DNA of 64,000 bases, from positions 121,806,958-121,870,957 of the forward strand of contig NC_063161.1 in the NCBI RefSeq assembly GCF_023159225.1, given 5' to 3'. The stretch is from Perognathus longimembris pacificus. Its lineage: Eukaryota > Chordata > Mammalia > Rodentia > Heteromyidae. A program made the position numbers and the translations under genes. The number at the start of each line of letters is the position of its first letter. The stretch's first letter is position 1. Shown here piece after piece: positions 11,911 to 24,780 of this stretch. Under the pieces are notes generated by a model. The model searched no databases. It was not told the DNA's origin and saw nothing but the letters and a program-made list of their open reading frames with translations.

Positions 11911-11921
11911 ATGTATCAGTT

Positions 11922-14320
11922 TTTTTCACCTTTGAAGACAGCATATTCCAGTGACCCTGCTTTAATTGACGTCGTTCTTAGTGCTCAGAAAAGTTTTTCC
12001 ACTTCAGATGAATTGTATTATGTGATTCTACTGGGATGACTTGAGTAGTTTTTGTTTTCAAGTTCTTTAAACTTAATTATATTAGTAAATTCCCATTTGC
12101 AATGTAAGGTAATATATTCAAGATTCCAAGGATAAGGATGAGCCTTTTTTTTCCCCCAGGAGGACGAACTATTCTGGCTACACTCAGGTCTTAGATAGTA
12201 TTAAATAATTTCTTATATCAAGTCAATTTAAAAGTAGAGTGTCTCACTAAAAGAACTAAATTCAATGGTAATGTCATATGCTATGCCAATGCCAGCTCGA
12301 TGAAAAGGAGCTTAGAGGCTCACATTTATACACCCTTTCCTTGATCTTAGACATGTTATGGAACTTCAGAAAAATTTGAAAATATATAGATGGTGTTTAA
12401 CTATTCTGTGTTCATTAATTCAGATAATAAATGTATTTCTTGCTTACTATATTGTTATTTTCTAATAATCTAAATCTTCATCTTTAACCCAGACATTTTC
12501 CCTCAAAAATTTGTTCTCATAAATTCAGATGCTTATTTATTTGCTAAAGGCCTTTCAAGGACAATGTATCCAATACTGAACTATTGTCTTTAGTCTCCCT
12601 TTACTTCTACCTTTACTGTTGGTTCCTCTTCTGATATTCACAAAGGTCAAAATTATTCAATCAATATCCTAAAGCAAAAACCTTATCAATGTAAACTGTC
12701 ACCAGTGTCAAAACAAAACAAACATAAACAACCATATCAAATGCTGAGAATTTTAGAAAATAAACAGTTATTTAATCTCTCTATGTCTTCTATATGACCT
12801 GGCACATGTTAGGTCTATCAGCTCCTATGTTAATTGCATATTACTTATTAGATAAGTACCTCCCTTCCCCAAGCATTGCTTTTTTCCATTCAAATAACCT
12901 GACTTTAGTAAGGGTATTTGTTCTAAAGTAATTGTACTACTTCAAAATGCAGTGATGACTATCTGCTCATAAATTCCTACTTCCAAATCACTTTGAATAA
13001 TTTAAAATTCTCTGAGTATCCCCAACTCTTTCTGAACTTCTGACCTTTAATAGAATTTCCTTCTCGTTCTTTATTTATCTTCTTCATTTTCTTGTTCCAA
13101 ACATCTTCTTCCAGATTTTCTTGCTTTTTATTATGAAATTGAAATGATCACTTCTTCCAGGAAATGTTATCTCTTTCCTTAGATAACCTCCTCTCTACTT
13201 CCTTGGGGATGAACATGCATTGAATTAATACTATGAAAGGAGAAAATATTTGTTGAGACTTCTTCTATACTGATAATTTTTGTTAGATGTTTAAATATAC
13301 ACTATGCCATATCAGAAACAATTTTGTGAAGTAATTATTAAAGAGATTACAAATGATTTTAAGGTAAATGAAAATGCAGAGTGAAGTTATCTGGGAAATG
13401 TTTGCTGGCTACAGAGTCATAGTTTGACTTTGACTGTGATGTAATCATGATCATGAATTTGCCTTTCACACAAGACTCTCAAAAGAAAAGTTTCATGAAG
13501 AGTCCTAATTGATCAGATTAAAAGACATCAATTCACTCTAATAAAGTTTTTATGAAAAGAATGTAGAAATATATGAATTTACTGAGTTTTTTTCCTTGGT
13601 AATAAATGATATTGGAAATTAGTTCAGGACACAAACACAAGAGGTGATTGTAAGACTATAATGCTCAGTGTGCTAGGCTTTGAGTGCAAACATGTCCCTT
13701 TATGTATTTGTGTATATCCAGGGTATCAAATCTCCAGGTCATCCTGACAAAGTACAGAATCTCATGGGAAATAAATAGTTACTGTCTGTGATTACCTAAA
13801 ATTGGTTCTTTTCTCTGCGTTTGGCCTGCTTAGCAGAACTGAATGGAGTTCCCATTCTTTAGAAGTAAATGCAAATTCAGAACCACTGCTATAATTTTTC
13901 ACCCCTTTTGCTTGGATTCTGGGCCCTCCTCCTCACCCTCTCACAGACATGCACGTGAATACCCCATATATAAGGTAAAAAATATAAAATCATCAGAAAA
14001 AGAAAAGGAAAATTAAAAGAATCTTTTGTTCCAGAATTTATGATGAAGGAAATAATTTTACTTCTCGTATTTTAAAAGGAATGTTTGCCTTATTAATAAC
14101 TTCTGTATTAACACATTTTATCCTATAACTCTTAAAATGTCCACTGTAAATGTTAATTTTGTTTAGTCATTGGGGAATTTACTTAGTGCTTTCTTAAAGC
14201 AGAGGTGTTTTCCCCTTGACTAGAGAGCCTTTACTTACTGAAGTCTTGTTTCCCAATCGTACTTGTGTTTCCAGTTGTTCCTAGGAGGATCACTGACTAT
14301 ACTATCTCTGTTTATCACAA
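11922..14320. other. Unique AT-rich noncoding DNA
   Basis: No mobile element, RNA gene or plausible exon recognised over these 2.4 kb. Confidence 0.55.
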
Positions 14321-14393
14321 GAAAAATCTTAATCAAAATGACACTGAAATTTCATCTCACTCTATTCAGAATTGTTACCACCAAGAACACAAA

Positions 14394-14650
14394 AGCCAGT
14401 CACCAGTGGCTCATGCCTCTAATCTTAACTACTCAAGAGGCTGATATATGAGGATACTGGTTCAAAGTCAGCTTGGGAGGAAACATTCTTTGAGACTCTT
14501 GTTTCTGAAAAACTACCAAAAAGCAGGAAGTAAAACTGTGGCTAAAGTGCTAAAGAACAAGTCTTGAGCAAAAGAAAACAATGTAAGATCAGGGACAGTG
14601 ACTAGACCCTGAGTTCAAACCCTAGGAGGCCAAAAAATAATAATAAGTAA
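14394..14650 (+). mobile_element. 7SL-type/right-monomer SINE dimer
   Basis: The left half has B1/Alu-like text (GTGGCTCATGCCTCTAATC, then ACTCAAGAGGCTGA). The right half has the shared unit (CTGTGGCTAAAGTGC, then CAGGGACAGTG and GAGTTCAAACCC) and an A-rich tail. Inserted in the older L1. Confidence 0.75.
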
Positions 14651-15083
14651 AAAATGAAAGAAAGGGAAAATTGCTGATAAGGATGTAGAGAAAAAAAATC
14701 CATTGTTGACGAGAATGTAAATGAGCCTGTCCACTAAACAATATGGTGGTATCTCAAGAAATGAAAACCAGGTCTACCATATGATCCAGCAGTATCACTC
14801 ATGCACATGTATCTGAAAGAATGCAAACCAGGAAACAATAGTGACACTGCACACCCATTGATTACAACATTATTCAAAATGGCCATTCTAAGGAAGCAGC
14901 CCAGTTATCCAGTTGGTCTACAATTGTGTTTACTTATATGATATACACAATTTGCCCATAAAGAATGAAATATTCATTTACATGAAAATGGACAGAACTG
15001 GAGCTCATCATTCTAAACCAAGTAAGCTGTATTCAAAACAATAAATGCTGAATGCTTTCTTTCACATGTGAAATCCAGTCCTG

Positions 15084-15086
<3 letters not shown>

Positions 15087-15129
<43 letters not shown>

Positions 15130-15139
15130 ACTCACACAC
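15087..15139. repeat. (CA)n microsatellite
   Basis: A long CA run with two CACT interruptions near its end. Confidence 0.92.
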
Positions 15140-15239
15140 AACAGATAAGGGGGACAAGGGAGAGGAAGAAATGGGAAAAAGAATAACACGGGTGCATAAT
15201 ATTGGAATATGTTGTGTTTATGTATGACAATTCAAACAA

Positions 15240-16554
15240 TGGTGTTGTAGGCTATTTCTAAGATGTCTCTTCCCATTCAATTTTATATTAATAAGAAACA
15301 ATAACATTTCCCAATTCCTCTAACCCTACTAAAACAATGCAAAGCAGGGACATGCTCTGAACTAAATTCTCACTCCAGTCACCTAAACAGTGGCATGAAA
15401 TTCACTAAAAGTCATATTTTTCAGTTTGATGAGTTTTCATCTTTTCTTTTAGCTTTTTATCCTTAACTTAGTGATATTCCTGTTAAGTCCATTTCTTACA
15501 AAGAAAAGAGAATAAGTTTTGAATTGTTCCCTCAACTCTGTTTTAATTACCTCCAATTTAAGATTTTTTTTCAAAGAAGAAAAAGCTCCTACGTATTCAA
15601 GAGGAAGATAAAGTCCTTATTTTTTTTTGTTTGCACAGTGCAAGTGTAGAATTATTGTGACATGGGAGGATCTACCATGAATGGTAAAAGAAGAGAAAAC
15701 AAAATTATACTGGTTTAATATGTTTGCTCTGTAACATCTGTTTAGGTGGAACACATTTTGCCTCCCCACATATTGAGGAGTTTGGTCATGACAAGCCACG
15801 TCTCTCTAATTCCCTGGTTCTTTGAAAGCTTTAAGTCCAAAGGGAATGAAGTAGTCTAAATAAATTGCACTGATGCCCATGAAATAGTGACTTTGTATCA
15901 GGGGCAGAATGAGCATCTGCTTTTCATAGAATCCTGGAGCCAAGTGTGATATCTAGGGACAGTGGGAAGAATTGGACTGACAGCTCAGTGGTTCTACTGC
16001 CTTGAATTTACCAATAGCTGTGAAAATAGTCCAACTTAATCAGTGTGGACCAGTATATCATAGCATTTCCAGTTACATAGGCCTCTGTCAACACCTGAGA
16101 CCCGAGTCCCTACATTCTTACATCTCACACACCTAGTGACTGACTGAAAACTCTCTTTACCTAGAATGGCTTAAAAAGTTAACATGCCTTTAAAATCTTA
16201 TGTTGACAAAGAAAACTATGGCTGTCTTGTTAATAATCCTGGATGTCTCTAGAACCAGCTAACAATGTTTCTATCTTAGGGTTTCTTACTTAGGAAGACA
16301 TGAGTGAGGAGGCAGTTTGGCTATACTTCTGCAATGTCACAAAATATTTATGCCTTACTTAACTGAAAAGCTCTAGATTTCTTACAATATGTATATTTCT
16401 ACTACTCAGTTTTGCCTCTGAGAAGCAATTATTTTTTGAGGAGCTTTTTTTTTTTTAGGAGATAACAGGCTTTTAATATATTCAATGAGCACATGCTCAT
16501 TATATTTACTCTTTAGAAATATATTATGATTGCTGTTCCGAAGGAGCTTGTATT
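15240..16554. other. Unique noncoding DNA
   Basis: Nothing recognised. The 60-codon minus frame at 15617-15799 has no family signature and I treat it as chance. Confidence 0.5.
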
Positions 16555-16787
16555 ATATTTTTTCCCTGGTACTAGGGTCCTCACACTCTCATATTTTCCC
16601 CCACTAAGGGCTAGAAAGCTACCACTTGAGCCACATCTCCATTTTTGGTTTTTGCTTGCTAATTGGAGATAAAAGTTTCTTGCATTTGTCTGCTTGGGCT
16701 GGCTTCAAGCCATGATCCTCAGGTTTCAGCTTTGTGAGCAGCTAGAATTCCAGGCATGAGCCACCAGGATCAGGCAGGAAGTTGTAT
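16555..16787 (-). mobile_element. Diverged 7SL-type/right-monomer SINE
   Basis: On the plus strand, antisense right-monomer text (GGGCTAGAAAGCTACCACTTGAG) leads into antisense B1-like text (GGCTGGCTTCAAGCCATGATCCTC, then CAGGCATGAGCCACCAGGATCAGGC). Strongly diverged, hence old. Confidence 0.65.
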
Positions 16788-18083
16788 TTTTAACAAAAGA
16801 TGTGAAGAAAACCAGAGGAATGGTAAAATAGTTATTTCAGGTAATGTCATCTTCTGATGCATTCATTAATAGGAAGAATTCTATAGGGAAAGTGTGAAAA
16901 AGAGGAACCAAAATTACCTATTTTTTAAAACAGAATACCTATTTGTTACTTTGCTCCATGATCCCTCTTTTCAGCCATGCTAGTTTTCAACTTAGACATC
17001 ATAATGATGTTATATTCTCTTCCCTGCAGAATACCTGTGTGAGTCATGTGCTACTGAATTTTCAGGATGTCAGTGGTTACCCCTGTAGTCTCAGAATGAT
17101 GAGGAAAAGGCCATACAGAAGGCAGGAGACATTTGGTAAGTGCCTTATGTAAACCACAGAAAATGATAGAGGGAAAAATTTCTCATTTTCTGAGGCTGTG
17201 AAGTTACTGAATATTTCATGTCATGAAATAGATAACATAGGAAGACTGAAGGAAATTTGCTGCTTTCCACAGTGCCCCTTGAAAATAACTCATTGAATTG
17301 GATTCCTTTGGAAATGTGTGCATATTCTGTGTCTGTTTTTACCAGACAAATTTAGCATCTTAATGGGATAATAACAGCTATCATTTGAGAAATACACACA
17401 TTGCCCTTAGCACAGTGCCTAGGGTGCTGATAGGTACTGAAGAGGGATCCTACCTTGATGTGCCCTGAGGAACTCTCTGTCTTGTTTCCAAACACTTTTA
17501 AGTCTTTAGCACTTTCCAGCAAGTACAGAAAGGAGCATTGGGGAGGGGCACTGGATATGGCTGGCATCTTATAAGATTTATGAACTGCTAAACTTAGAAA
17601 TGTCATTTTGTTATTGCCAGTGAACTGCTAGCATCTTTGTATGACTCACTAAGGGGAAAAATAGCAATCACCTCTTTTGCAAGCCCTAGTATGAGTAACA
17701 TAAAATGGATTCAATTAATCATTTTAACCATTGCATTCACTCTGGATAAACAAAGTGTGTATCAAATGAAATGCCCTAGAAAGGTAGTCATCCTTACAAA
17801 ATGCTACTCTCTGTAGCTATGCTCTTCTCATTATCGTATTGCAAATAGTCTGTTGAAAGAAAAAACTGTTCAAGCAAAATATTAAACAGCTTTCATTTGT
17901 CATTTTCCTGCAGGGACTAGGCAGCAACCTGCTGTGGCTGAAAATATGTGGTCATTACGAAGCCGGTATTGAATTGTTTGTTTAGCAGAAGAGAGAGGGG
18001 GTTTTGGTGATGTTATTTTTTGATTGGTAATTTCAGACACTTTTGCTTTCTAAGCATATCCTGTCTGGAATTTTTATTAATAG
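16788..18083. other. Unique noncoding DNA
   Basis: No gene found. Around 17350-17440 the text AATAACAGCTATCATTTGAG followed by CTTAGCACAGTGCCTAGGG resembles a MIR/L2-class ancient repeat, but too weakly to call. Confidence 0.45.
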
Positions 18084-18087
18084 AGGA

Positions 18088-18099
18088 GTGTGTGTGTGC

Positions 18100-18136
<37 letters not shown>
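18088..18136. repeat. (GT)n microsatellite
   Basis: A GTGTGTGCGTGCG lead-in followed by a long pure GT run. Confidence 0.92.
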
Positions 18137-18140
<4 letters not shown>

Positions 18141-18384
18141 AATGTTCATAGATTTTCTGTGCTATAAGTTTCTCATTAACCTAAGGAATGATGATAAATT
18201 TTATTTTCTTGTTAACGTGTTGTGTCTTGCATCACCATGAACCAAGACTTTTGTTCTTTTGGGGGTTATGTATAAATGGGCTGGGTTAGAATGTCTAAGT
18301 TGCCTTGTTCACTGATGACCATATGGCTTTGGTAATAGAGTATATGTACATTCTGCTTCTATCACAGGCAGGAAGCAGCCATCT

Positions 18385-18467
18385 TTTCCCCCTCTTATAC
18401 TAAAGATTGAACCCAGGTTTTTAGACATGCTAGCCAAGCACTGTACTGCATGAGCTATGTCACCAGC
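18385..18467 (-). mobile_element. ID-type tRNA-derived SINE monomer
   Basis: The minus strand reads GGCTGGTGACATAGCTCATG, then GCTTGGCTAGCATG and GGGTTCAATC, which are A- and B-box-like elements of an ID-type SINE. A T-run on the plus strand lies on the side of the SINE head, not its tail, so it may belong to the L1 fragment that follows. Confidence 0.6.
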
Positions 18468-18489
18468 CTTTTTTTTTTTTTTTTGGTCA

Positions 18490-18770
18490 TTGTTATTTTA
18501 GTCATCCTCTTTATTATTTTAATTTAGTTTTCTTTCTTTTAATACGTTAAGTAGTTGTTCAAAGGGGTTTCAATTCATTTTAATTCACTGTGTCAGTTTG
18601 AGAGAATAATGCATCTTGATCAGTCACCCCTTTAATTATTCTCCCTATCTCTCCTAACCAACCCCATTCCTCCCCTCAATTGATCTTTTCCCTTTTTTAA
18701 TGTAGCGAAATTATTCATTGGTTTCTCCATTTTTTAAAAAATCTTTTCTTGTCTCTTCTCTTGTTTTATT
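18490..18770 (-). mobile_element. Old L1 3' end, antisense (different tail type)
   Basis: Antisense text such as GTTCAAAGGGGTTTCAATTC, ATGCATCTTGATCAGTCACC and CTCCCTATCTCTCCTAACC matches the general layout of an older L1 3'UTR. It differs from the 3' end shared by the younger copies here. Family assignment is tentative. Confidence 0.45.
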
Positions 18771-19830
18771 TATCTGTGTTGATGATAATGGTGATGATGA
18801 TGATTACTAATTATTACATTCATAATACTAAAAGATGACCAGAGAAAGCTATGAACATCTCTTCAAGTTCCTGATACACATACTAATTGAGTCTACTTCA
18901 TACTAACTTCAGCTAGCACCCTGATATTTTTACTGGATCCTTTACCCTTAAGCCCATTTCATTTCTTTCTGTGCTCAGATAGCAGAAGGCCCTCTTCACT
19001 CTTTTCTGAAACATTCCTATTCAACTGAAAAACCACTCTTTCAGCCTGTTGAATCAGAAACAGAATTCCAGGTTAATTAACTTTATTTCTAAACTTGAAA
19101 ACAATTTATGGCACTCTTAGGAGCAACCTCTGCAGTTTTCTAGATCATTGTTTAAGTCAGAGATTGCAGATCTGTGCATAATTTTCCCAAAAGATGCTTG
19201 CCCAGTGCAAATAAGCAGTAAATGTCAAAATGGAATGTAAACAAGGGCAATTTATGTTCTCCACATTGTTAATGCCACTTAGGCCAAAGAGAATATGTTT
19301 AGTTAATGGGAAAATAGTCTCACAGTATGTGACGGGACTTCTCTGTCAGGAGCGAATTCAACAGGTAGAATAAATTATGACTATCCTAGTTGTTTCATAT
19401 TTAGAAAGTGGCAGAACAAATTTGGATGGTCAGTAGAAAGCTGAGCATTGGTGAGAGAAATTTGTTACACTGAAATGGTTACAAAGAACACTTGTGCTTA
19501 GTGACAGCCCTCAACCTGAATAGACCCTAATAATATGGATCTCTGATTCTTTCTATTAAGATTTCCTTTGGAGAGTTAGTTGAAGACAGGGAAATGTAGA
19601 GACATTGAAGAAGATTTAAAGCTAAAAAGTCTCACTTGTTCAATAAACTATATAGTTGTTCTCCCAGGCAGAAAAGGAGACAATTGCAGGTTTTATTACT
19701 GTCTGAATAAAGGGGCTTTAATTGCTCAGATATACTTCTTTGCTTCATTAAGTATATTAACAGTGTGATCCTGCAGTGGAAAGAAACAGGGACAAAAGCT
19801 AAATGAGAGAAAACCATGAGTTAAATAATT
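18771..19830. other. Unique noncoding DNA
   Basis: No mobile element recognised. 19040-19330 is repeat-free and of moderate complexity; it could include a conserved noncoding element, which only alignment can show. Confidence 0.45.
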
Positions 19831-19838
19831 AGCTTGTG

Positions 19839-20037
19839 GGCTGGGAATGTGGCTTAGTGGTAGAGTGCTTGCCTAGCATTCATGGAGCCCTGAGTTCCAT
19901 TCCTCAATACCACATAAACAAGGAAAGCCAGAAGTGGTGCTGTGGCTCAATTGTGAGAGTTCTAGGCTTTAGCAGAAGACGCTCAGGGACAGTGCCTAGG
20001 ACCTGAGTTCAAGCTCCATGACTGGTGCAATTAAAAA
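19839..20037 (+). mobile_element. ID-type/right-monomer SINE dimer (IDL-Geo-like)
   Basis: The left unit (GGCTGGGAATGTGGCTTAGTGG, then GAGTTCCATTCC) is joined to the right unit (CCAGAAGTGGTGCTGTGGCTC, then CTGAGTTCAAGCTCC) and a short A-rich tail. Flanked by an 8-bp target-site duplication AGCTTGTG at 19831-19838 and 20038-20045. Confidence 0.85.
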
Positions 20038-20045
20038 AGCTTGTG

Positions 20046-20329
20046 TAAATATGCATCCTACGTGCTTGATTATGAATTAATCTTATTACTATGTATTTGT
20101 ATATATGTGATATCACTGTTAGAAAAATCTTTATTCTTCACGAATCTCCTAAACAAAGGCATTGGTGATCATCTAACAGTAGTAACTGGCAGCCAGGATT
20201 TATTAGTTTAGTATGCTCTGGATACCTGATAATCTACAGTTTATTTTAATGATAATATAGATGCCTTATATTTAAATAAATTACTTCATTATTTGAACGA
20301 ATTACCATGAATTAATTACTATCTGCTTC
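20046..20329. other. Unique AT-rich noncoding DNA
   Basis: Nothing recognised. Confidence 0.5.
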
Positions 20330-20480
20330 ATGCTCATTAAATATAAGATCCTTATGATGTAGACATCCTAGCCTCTGTTTTGCTGAAGAGGGAACTGAGG
20401 TCCAGAGAAATCAAGTCATTCTGAACTCTCACAGTTTGTCAGTTGGAAAACAGTTTTGATGTTAAAGCTGATGCCCTTCC
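20330..20480 (-). mobile_element. MIR/L2-class ancient repeat fragment
   Basis: The text GAGGGAACTGAGGTCCAGAG followed by AATCAAGTCATTCTGAACTC and CACAGTTTGTCAG resembles the antisense core of MIR-class repeats (GAGGAAACTGAGGC and on). Diverged, as expected for a pre-placental-radiation repeat. Confidence 0.55.
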
Positions 20481-20842
20481 TAACAAACCTCTATCACTTT
20501 GTTCAATTCAGTAGATTGATCTTGCTTCTTAACAGATTATGAATAAGCAAACTATCATTCATCAGCCATAACACTGTCTCTAACATAGATGGAAGCATTA
20601 CATTGCAATTACACAACTAAATAGTTTTAGATTTTTTCTTTCTTCTGCCAGAGAAGCCCACAGAGGATCATTTTAAAAGAAGCACCAAAATGCAAGCACT
20701 TAGGCTTCCAGAATTTTTTATTACCAGTCTATTACCAGTATAACGTCATTCTTGGCATCTTTATAATGTTGCAACTCAAAATACCAAGTAGCATTAATGT
20801 GTTTTTCTTTATGTGGCTAACACTGTGTTCTACTCATTTCGC

Positions 20843-20930
20843 TTTCCTTCCTTCTTTCTTTCCTTCCTCCCTTCCTTCTTTCTTCTCTCCTTCTCTCCCT
20901 CCCTCCCTCCCTTCCTTTCTTCCTGCCACT
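20843..20930. repeat. Pyrimidine tract (TTCC/CTCC)n
   Basis: Low-complexity CT-only stretch built of TTCC, TTTC and CTCC units. Open frames here are serine/proline/phenylalanine-rich artefacts. Confidence 0.88.
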
Positions 20931-21436
20931 CCCTTGTCATCTTCATCCTTTATTCCTTTCTCCTATATACAACACAGCTGCTATGTGTCCAAGGGAACAA
21001 ATGAAACTCATCTCTTTCTTTCATTATCCATTTTACATTGCATTTATGCTTAATTTACATATCTACTTTAGACTTAGTGTTTTAAGTTCCTGATCATTAT
21101 TCCTTTCTGAGGTTAAAGTTGTTGCTCTTTTCCACTTATTCTCACAACTAAGCAAGGAATATGGGATCTTTTGCGTTGGTTTCACCTGTTGTTTTTTTTT
21201 TTTTCCACTGTCTCTATGTACTAGCAGCATTGTGAGATCACTTGTGCTTCAATGTCTTGGTTATGATACATATACATTCTTTCTGTGTATTATAATTTTA
21301 AAATTATGATTTCATTCAGAGTTCTTAAAAATTTTGATGCATTGGCCCAGAAAATTTATTATGTCACAATATCATTTTCATTTAATACCAGTGAAAATTT
21401 TACCAATTCAATAGACACTTTGTATCAGTATCTATC

Positions 21437-21482
21437 TATCCATCCATTCATCCATCCATCCATCCATCCATCCATCCATCCA
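21437..21482. repeat. (CCAT)n microsatellite
   Basis: Tandem CCAT units from about 21441 to 21480, preceded by CTAT units. Confidence 0.92.
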
Positions 21483-23124
21483 ACATGCTTTCACTTATGG
21501 GATCCTACAAAGAAAGTTATCTAGTCCTTCAACGCAATCCTAGCATTTGACTTTTTCTACATATTTTAGGTAATAGCTTTTGTAAGATAGGTTCCAAAAG
21601 AAAAATAATTGAGATGAATATTGATGTGCAAGCTTTTTACCAAGAGGCATTTTTCAGAATGAAATTGGTGGCAAAGACAATAATTAAATAGTTTAGACAG
21701 AGGGAACAGTTAGTTGTTCTGTGATACACTCCCGATGATAACTAGAACACCGCATGGAGAAATCTAAAGCTAGACTATTACTTAAGATTTGTCCTAATGT
21801 GCTGAAATGGCTCAGCTTTTATTGGTCATTGATTGGTCATTAATCGTGGAAGAAATGTGAACTTGGATAGTGCAATGGACTGTAGATGAGAAGTTACAGA
21901 AGTGGAAAACAACAGAAGGCCAAGCACTTCTGTACAATAGGCAAGATGTTCTCTGAAGGAGTACCTGGCAAGGCATCTGGAAGTCTACCACAGGAAGTAG
22001 GAAGCAGTCTAACAATGGAAGTGCAAATGAGGAAAAGATAAACATTGTTTTCATTAGTCTCTATTTTATTCATTGGTATACTCTACTAGATGGCAACCAT
22101 GCTACTAAAACATGGCAATATTGGTTAATGAAAAGGGATAATATGAAAGGGTGGGGACAGATTTGGAATTAATTATTTTGAGTATGAAATTTAACTCTGA
22201 CCTTTTTCTTGGAGAAAGAGACTGCAGAAGCACAAGATTAACGTGTGTTTTATTAGTTAATTAATGAATCTTGAGAATATGCTTGTCACCTGAAAAACTA
22301 AGTTTCTAGTGACTTTGATCTCTGAGAATTTATTAGGAGAGCCCTAAAACGTGCTGCAATATACTCCAGATTAAAATATCAGTAAGGTTTTTATAACCAT
22401 GGGGCGAAGCTGTTCATCCTCTGGCTACTTTTTGACTGAGTAACTAAATTACAATCTATATGCTTATTGAAATAAGATGATTTAAAAAAAAATCCAAAAG
22501 CATACTATCTCTGAGGTTGACATACTTTAGGGCCAATTAAAGTTTTGAAGCAATTTGTGGGATTAAAAACAAGGGCACTGTCCTGTCACCAGGTAATTTT
22601 CTGCAATATCAAATTTTAAACTCCTAAAAAAAAACCTTCTCATTATCATAAGATATGCTCTATATGTGTGCTGGTGTTTATGTGTGAAAGAAGATACATT
22701 TCAGCAGGGGGCTATTTATTAATCTCTTTAAATTCAACTTGGTTCATTTTTTTGTGGTTGAGTGCAATTCTCAACTAAAATTGTGTGATTAGACAGGAAA
22801 TAAAAAATGCTAAAGAAGCTTTTGTTTTCAAGAATTTATAATGGTATGAAGAGAGGAAGGCAGACGCAGATGTGAATAGATTTACAGCACATAGAAAGTA
22901 TTTATATTGATCAAAAGAAAAAGAAATAATAGTAAGTGGAGGATACTATTAAATATTTTAGAGATGAGAGTGCCTGACACATAGTAAACTCCAAATAAAG
23001 CTTACCAGTAGTGGTGGCAAAATTTGCCATCATCAATACTTATCTGAATGTGAATGGCATAGTTTAGTGGTACACAGTGGATGCTGTGCTTTTGAATGCT
23101 CTTTTTGCCCCCTTAGGCAATATT
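21483..23124. other. Unique noncoding DNA
   Basis: No gene recognised. Near 22970-23000 the text GTGCCTGACACATAGTAAAC with AAATAAAG resembles the 3' end of a MIR element, a short fragment only. Confidence 0.5.
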
Positions 23125-23139
23125 AAAGTGATGAATCTT

Positions 23140-24765
23140 TTTTTTTAATAATTACGTATTTATTGTCAAAGTGATGTACAGAGTGGTTACAGTTTCATGC
23201 ATAAGGCAGTTGGTACATTTCTTGTACGTTTGTTACCTCCTCCCTCATTTCCTCCTTCCCTCTCCCCCTTTCCCTCTCGCTCCATGAGTTGTTCAGTTGG
23301 TTTACACCAAATAGTTTTGTAAGTATTGCTTTTGGAGTCGTTTGTCTTGTTATCCTTTGTCTCTTGATTTTGATATTCCCTTTCACTTTTCTAGTTCTAA
23401 TACCAGTGTATACAGTATCCAGGGTACTTAGATGAGATACAGTGATAGCATGGGGGCAACCCCAGGCAGGGGATACAAGAGGATCATCAACAACAAAAAA
23501 AAAAACTACGGTTTCACATGCCATATTGAAAATAATTACAACAGTCATATAATACTTGTTTCCATAATATGGAGTTAATTTCACTTAACATCATCTTATG
23601 TGTTCATAAGGGCATAGCTATTGGGCTCTTGTGATCCTTTGCTGTGACTAGCTTAAACATGTACTAATTATTCCCTAGGAGGAAGACCATAGAGTCCATG
23701 TTTCTTTGGGTCTGGCTCACTTCACTTAATATAATTTTTTCCAAGTTCTTCCGTTTCCTTTTGAATGGGACAATGCCGTTCTTTCTGATAGAGGCATAAA
23801 ATTCCATTGTGTATGTATACCACATTTTCCTGATTCACTTGTTTACTGAGGGGCCTCTGGGGTGGTTCCATATTTTAGCAATCACAAATTGTGCTGCGAT
23901 GAACATTGTTGTGCTGGTGACTTTAGTATGGTCTTGTATGTAATCTTTTAGGTAGATGCCAAAAGTGGGGCTGCTGGGTCATAGGGGAGCTTTGTTTAGC
24001 CTTCTGAGGAATCTCCATACCGCTTTCCATAGTGGCTGAACAAGTTTACATTCTCCCCAACAATGTAACAGGGTTCCCTTTTGGCCACATCCCCTCCAAC
24101 ATTTGTTATTATTATTTTTCCTGATAATGGGCAATCTTACTTGGGTAAGGTGAAATCTCAATGTTGTTTTGATTTGCATTTCTTTTGTGGCCAGTGATGT
24201 AGAGCACATCTTGATGTGTCTCTTGGCTATTCTCATTTCCTCTTTAGAGAAGTCTCTTTTTAGGTTCTTTGAGGTTTTGTTTTGGAGGAATTTTTTTTTT
24301 TTTTTTTAGCTCTGCATATATTTTGCGTATGAGGCCTTTGTCCATTGCATGGCCGGTAAAGATCTTTTCCCAATCTGTTGGCTTTCTGTTTATCTTGCGA
24401 GCTATGTCCTTTGCCCTGCAGAAGATCTGCGGTTTGATGCAGTCCCATTTGTACAACCTCTCTTTGATTTGTTGCATTTCTGGGCCTTTGTTAAGAAAGT
24501 TTTGTCCTATGCCAAGGAGCCCAAGTGTTTCTCTTACTCCTTCTTGTAGTGTTTTCAGGGTATCTGTTTTAATTTCGAGGTCTTTGATCCATTTGGAATT
24601 GATTTTGGTGCAGGGTGATATGTAAAGATCTAGTTTTAATTTGTTGCAGGTGTTGAACCAGTTTTGCCAGCACCATTAGGTAAAGAGGTTATCTTTCTTC
24701 CAAACTATTTTTTTAGCTCCTTTATCAAAGATTAAGTAGGCATAGTTCCGTGGGTTCATTTATTC
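23140..24765 (-). mobile_element. 5'-truncated L1, antisense
   Basis: Antisense L1 running from a T-run through the 3'UTR into the C-terminal third of ORF2. Minus-strand frames at 23979-24236 and 24244-24477 translate to ORF2 C-terminal text including [14 protein letters not shown] and [16 protein letters not shown]. These are separate broken frames, so the copy is dead. A 15-bp exact target-site duplication AAAGTGATGAATCTT lies at 23125-23139 and 24766-24780. An extra T-run at about 24290-24308 sits inside ORF2. Confidence 0.93.
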
Positions 24766-24780
24766 AAAGTGATGAATCTT

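Larger units (their letters stand above)
14321..15230 (+). mobile_element. Old L1 ORF2/3' fragment, interrupted by a SINE
   Basis: Sense L1 text begins near AATCAAAATGACACTGAAAT, is interrupted by the SINE at 14394-14650 and resumes with diverged ORF2 C-terminal sequence. The resumed part includes a CATTGTTGACGAGAATGTAAA stretch and the ATGGACAGAACTGGAGCTC stretch typical of L1. It is much more diverged than the other L1 copies here, so older. Confidence 0.7.

Noticed and set aside
11315..11935. 206-codon frame as a candidate gene
   Set aside because: It is the sense arm of the 5'-inverted L1 (ORF2 text such as KINRNHTDWVKIFTGH).
21437..21482. Short tandem units as a possible CRISPR-like array
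   Set aside because: Plain (CCAT)n microsatellite with no spacers; the genome is mammalian.
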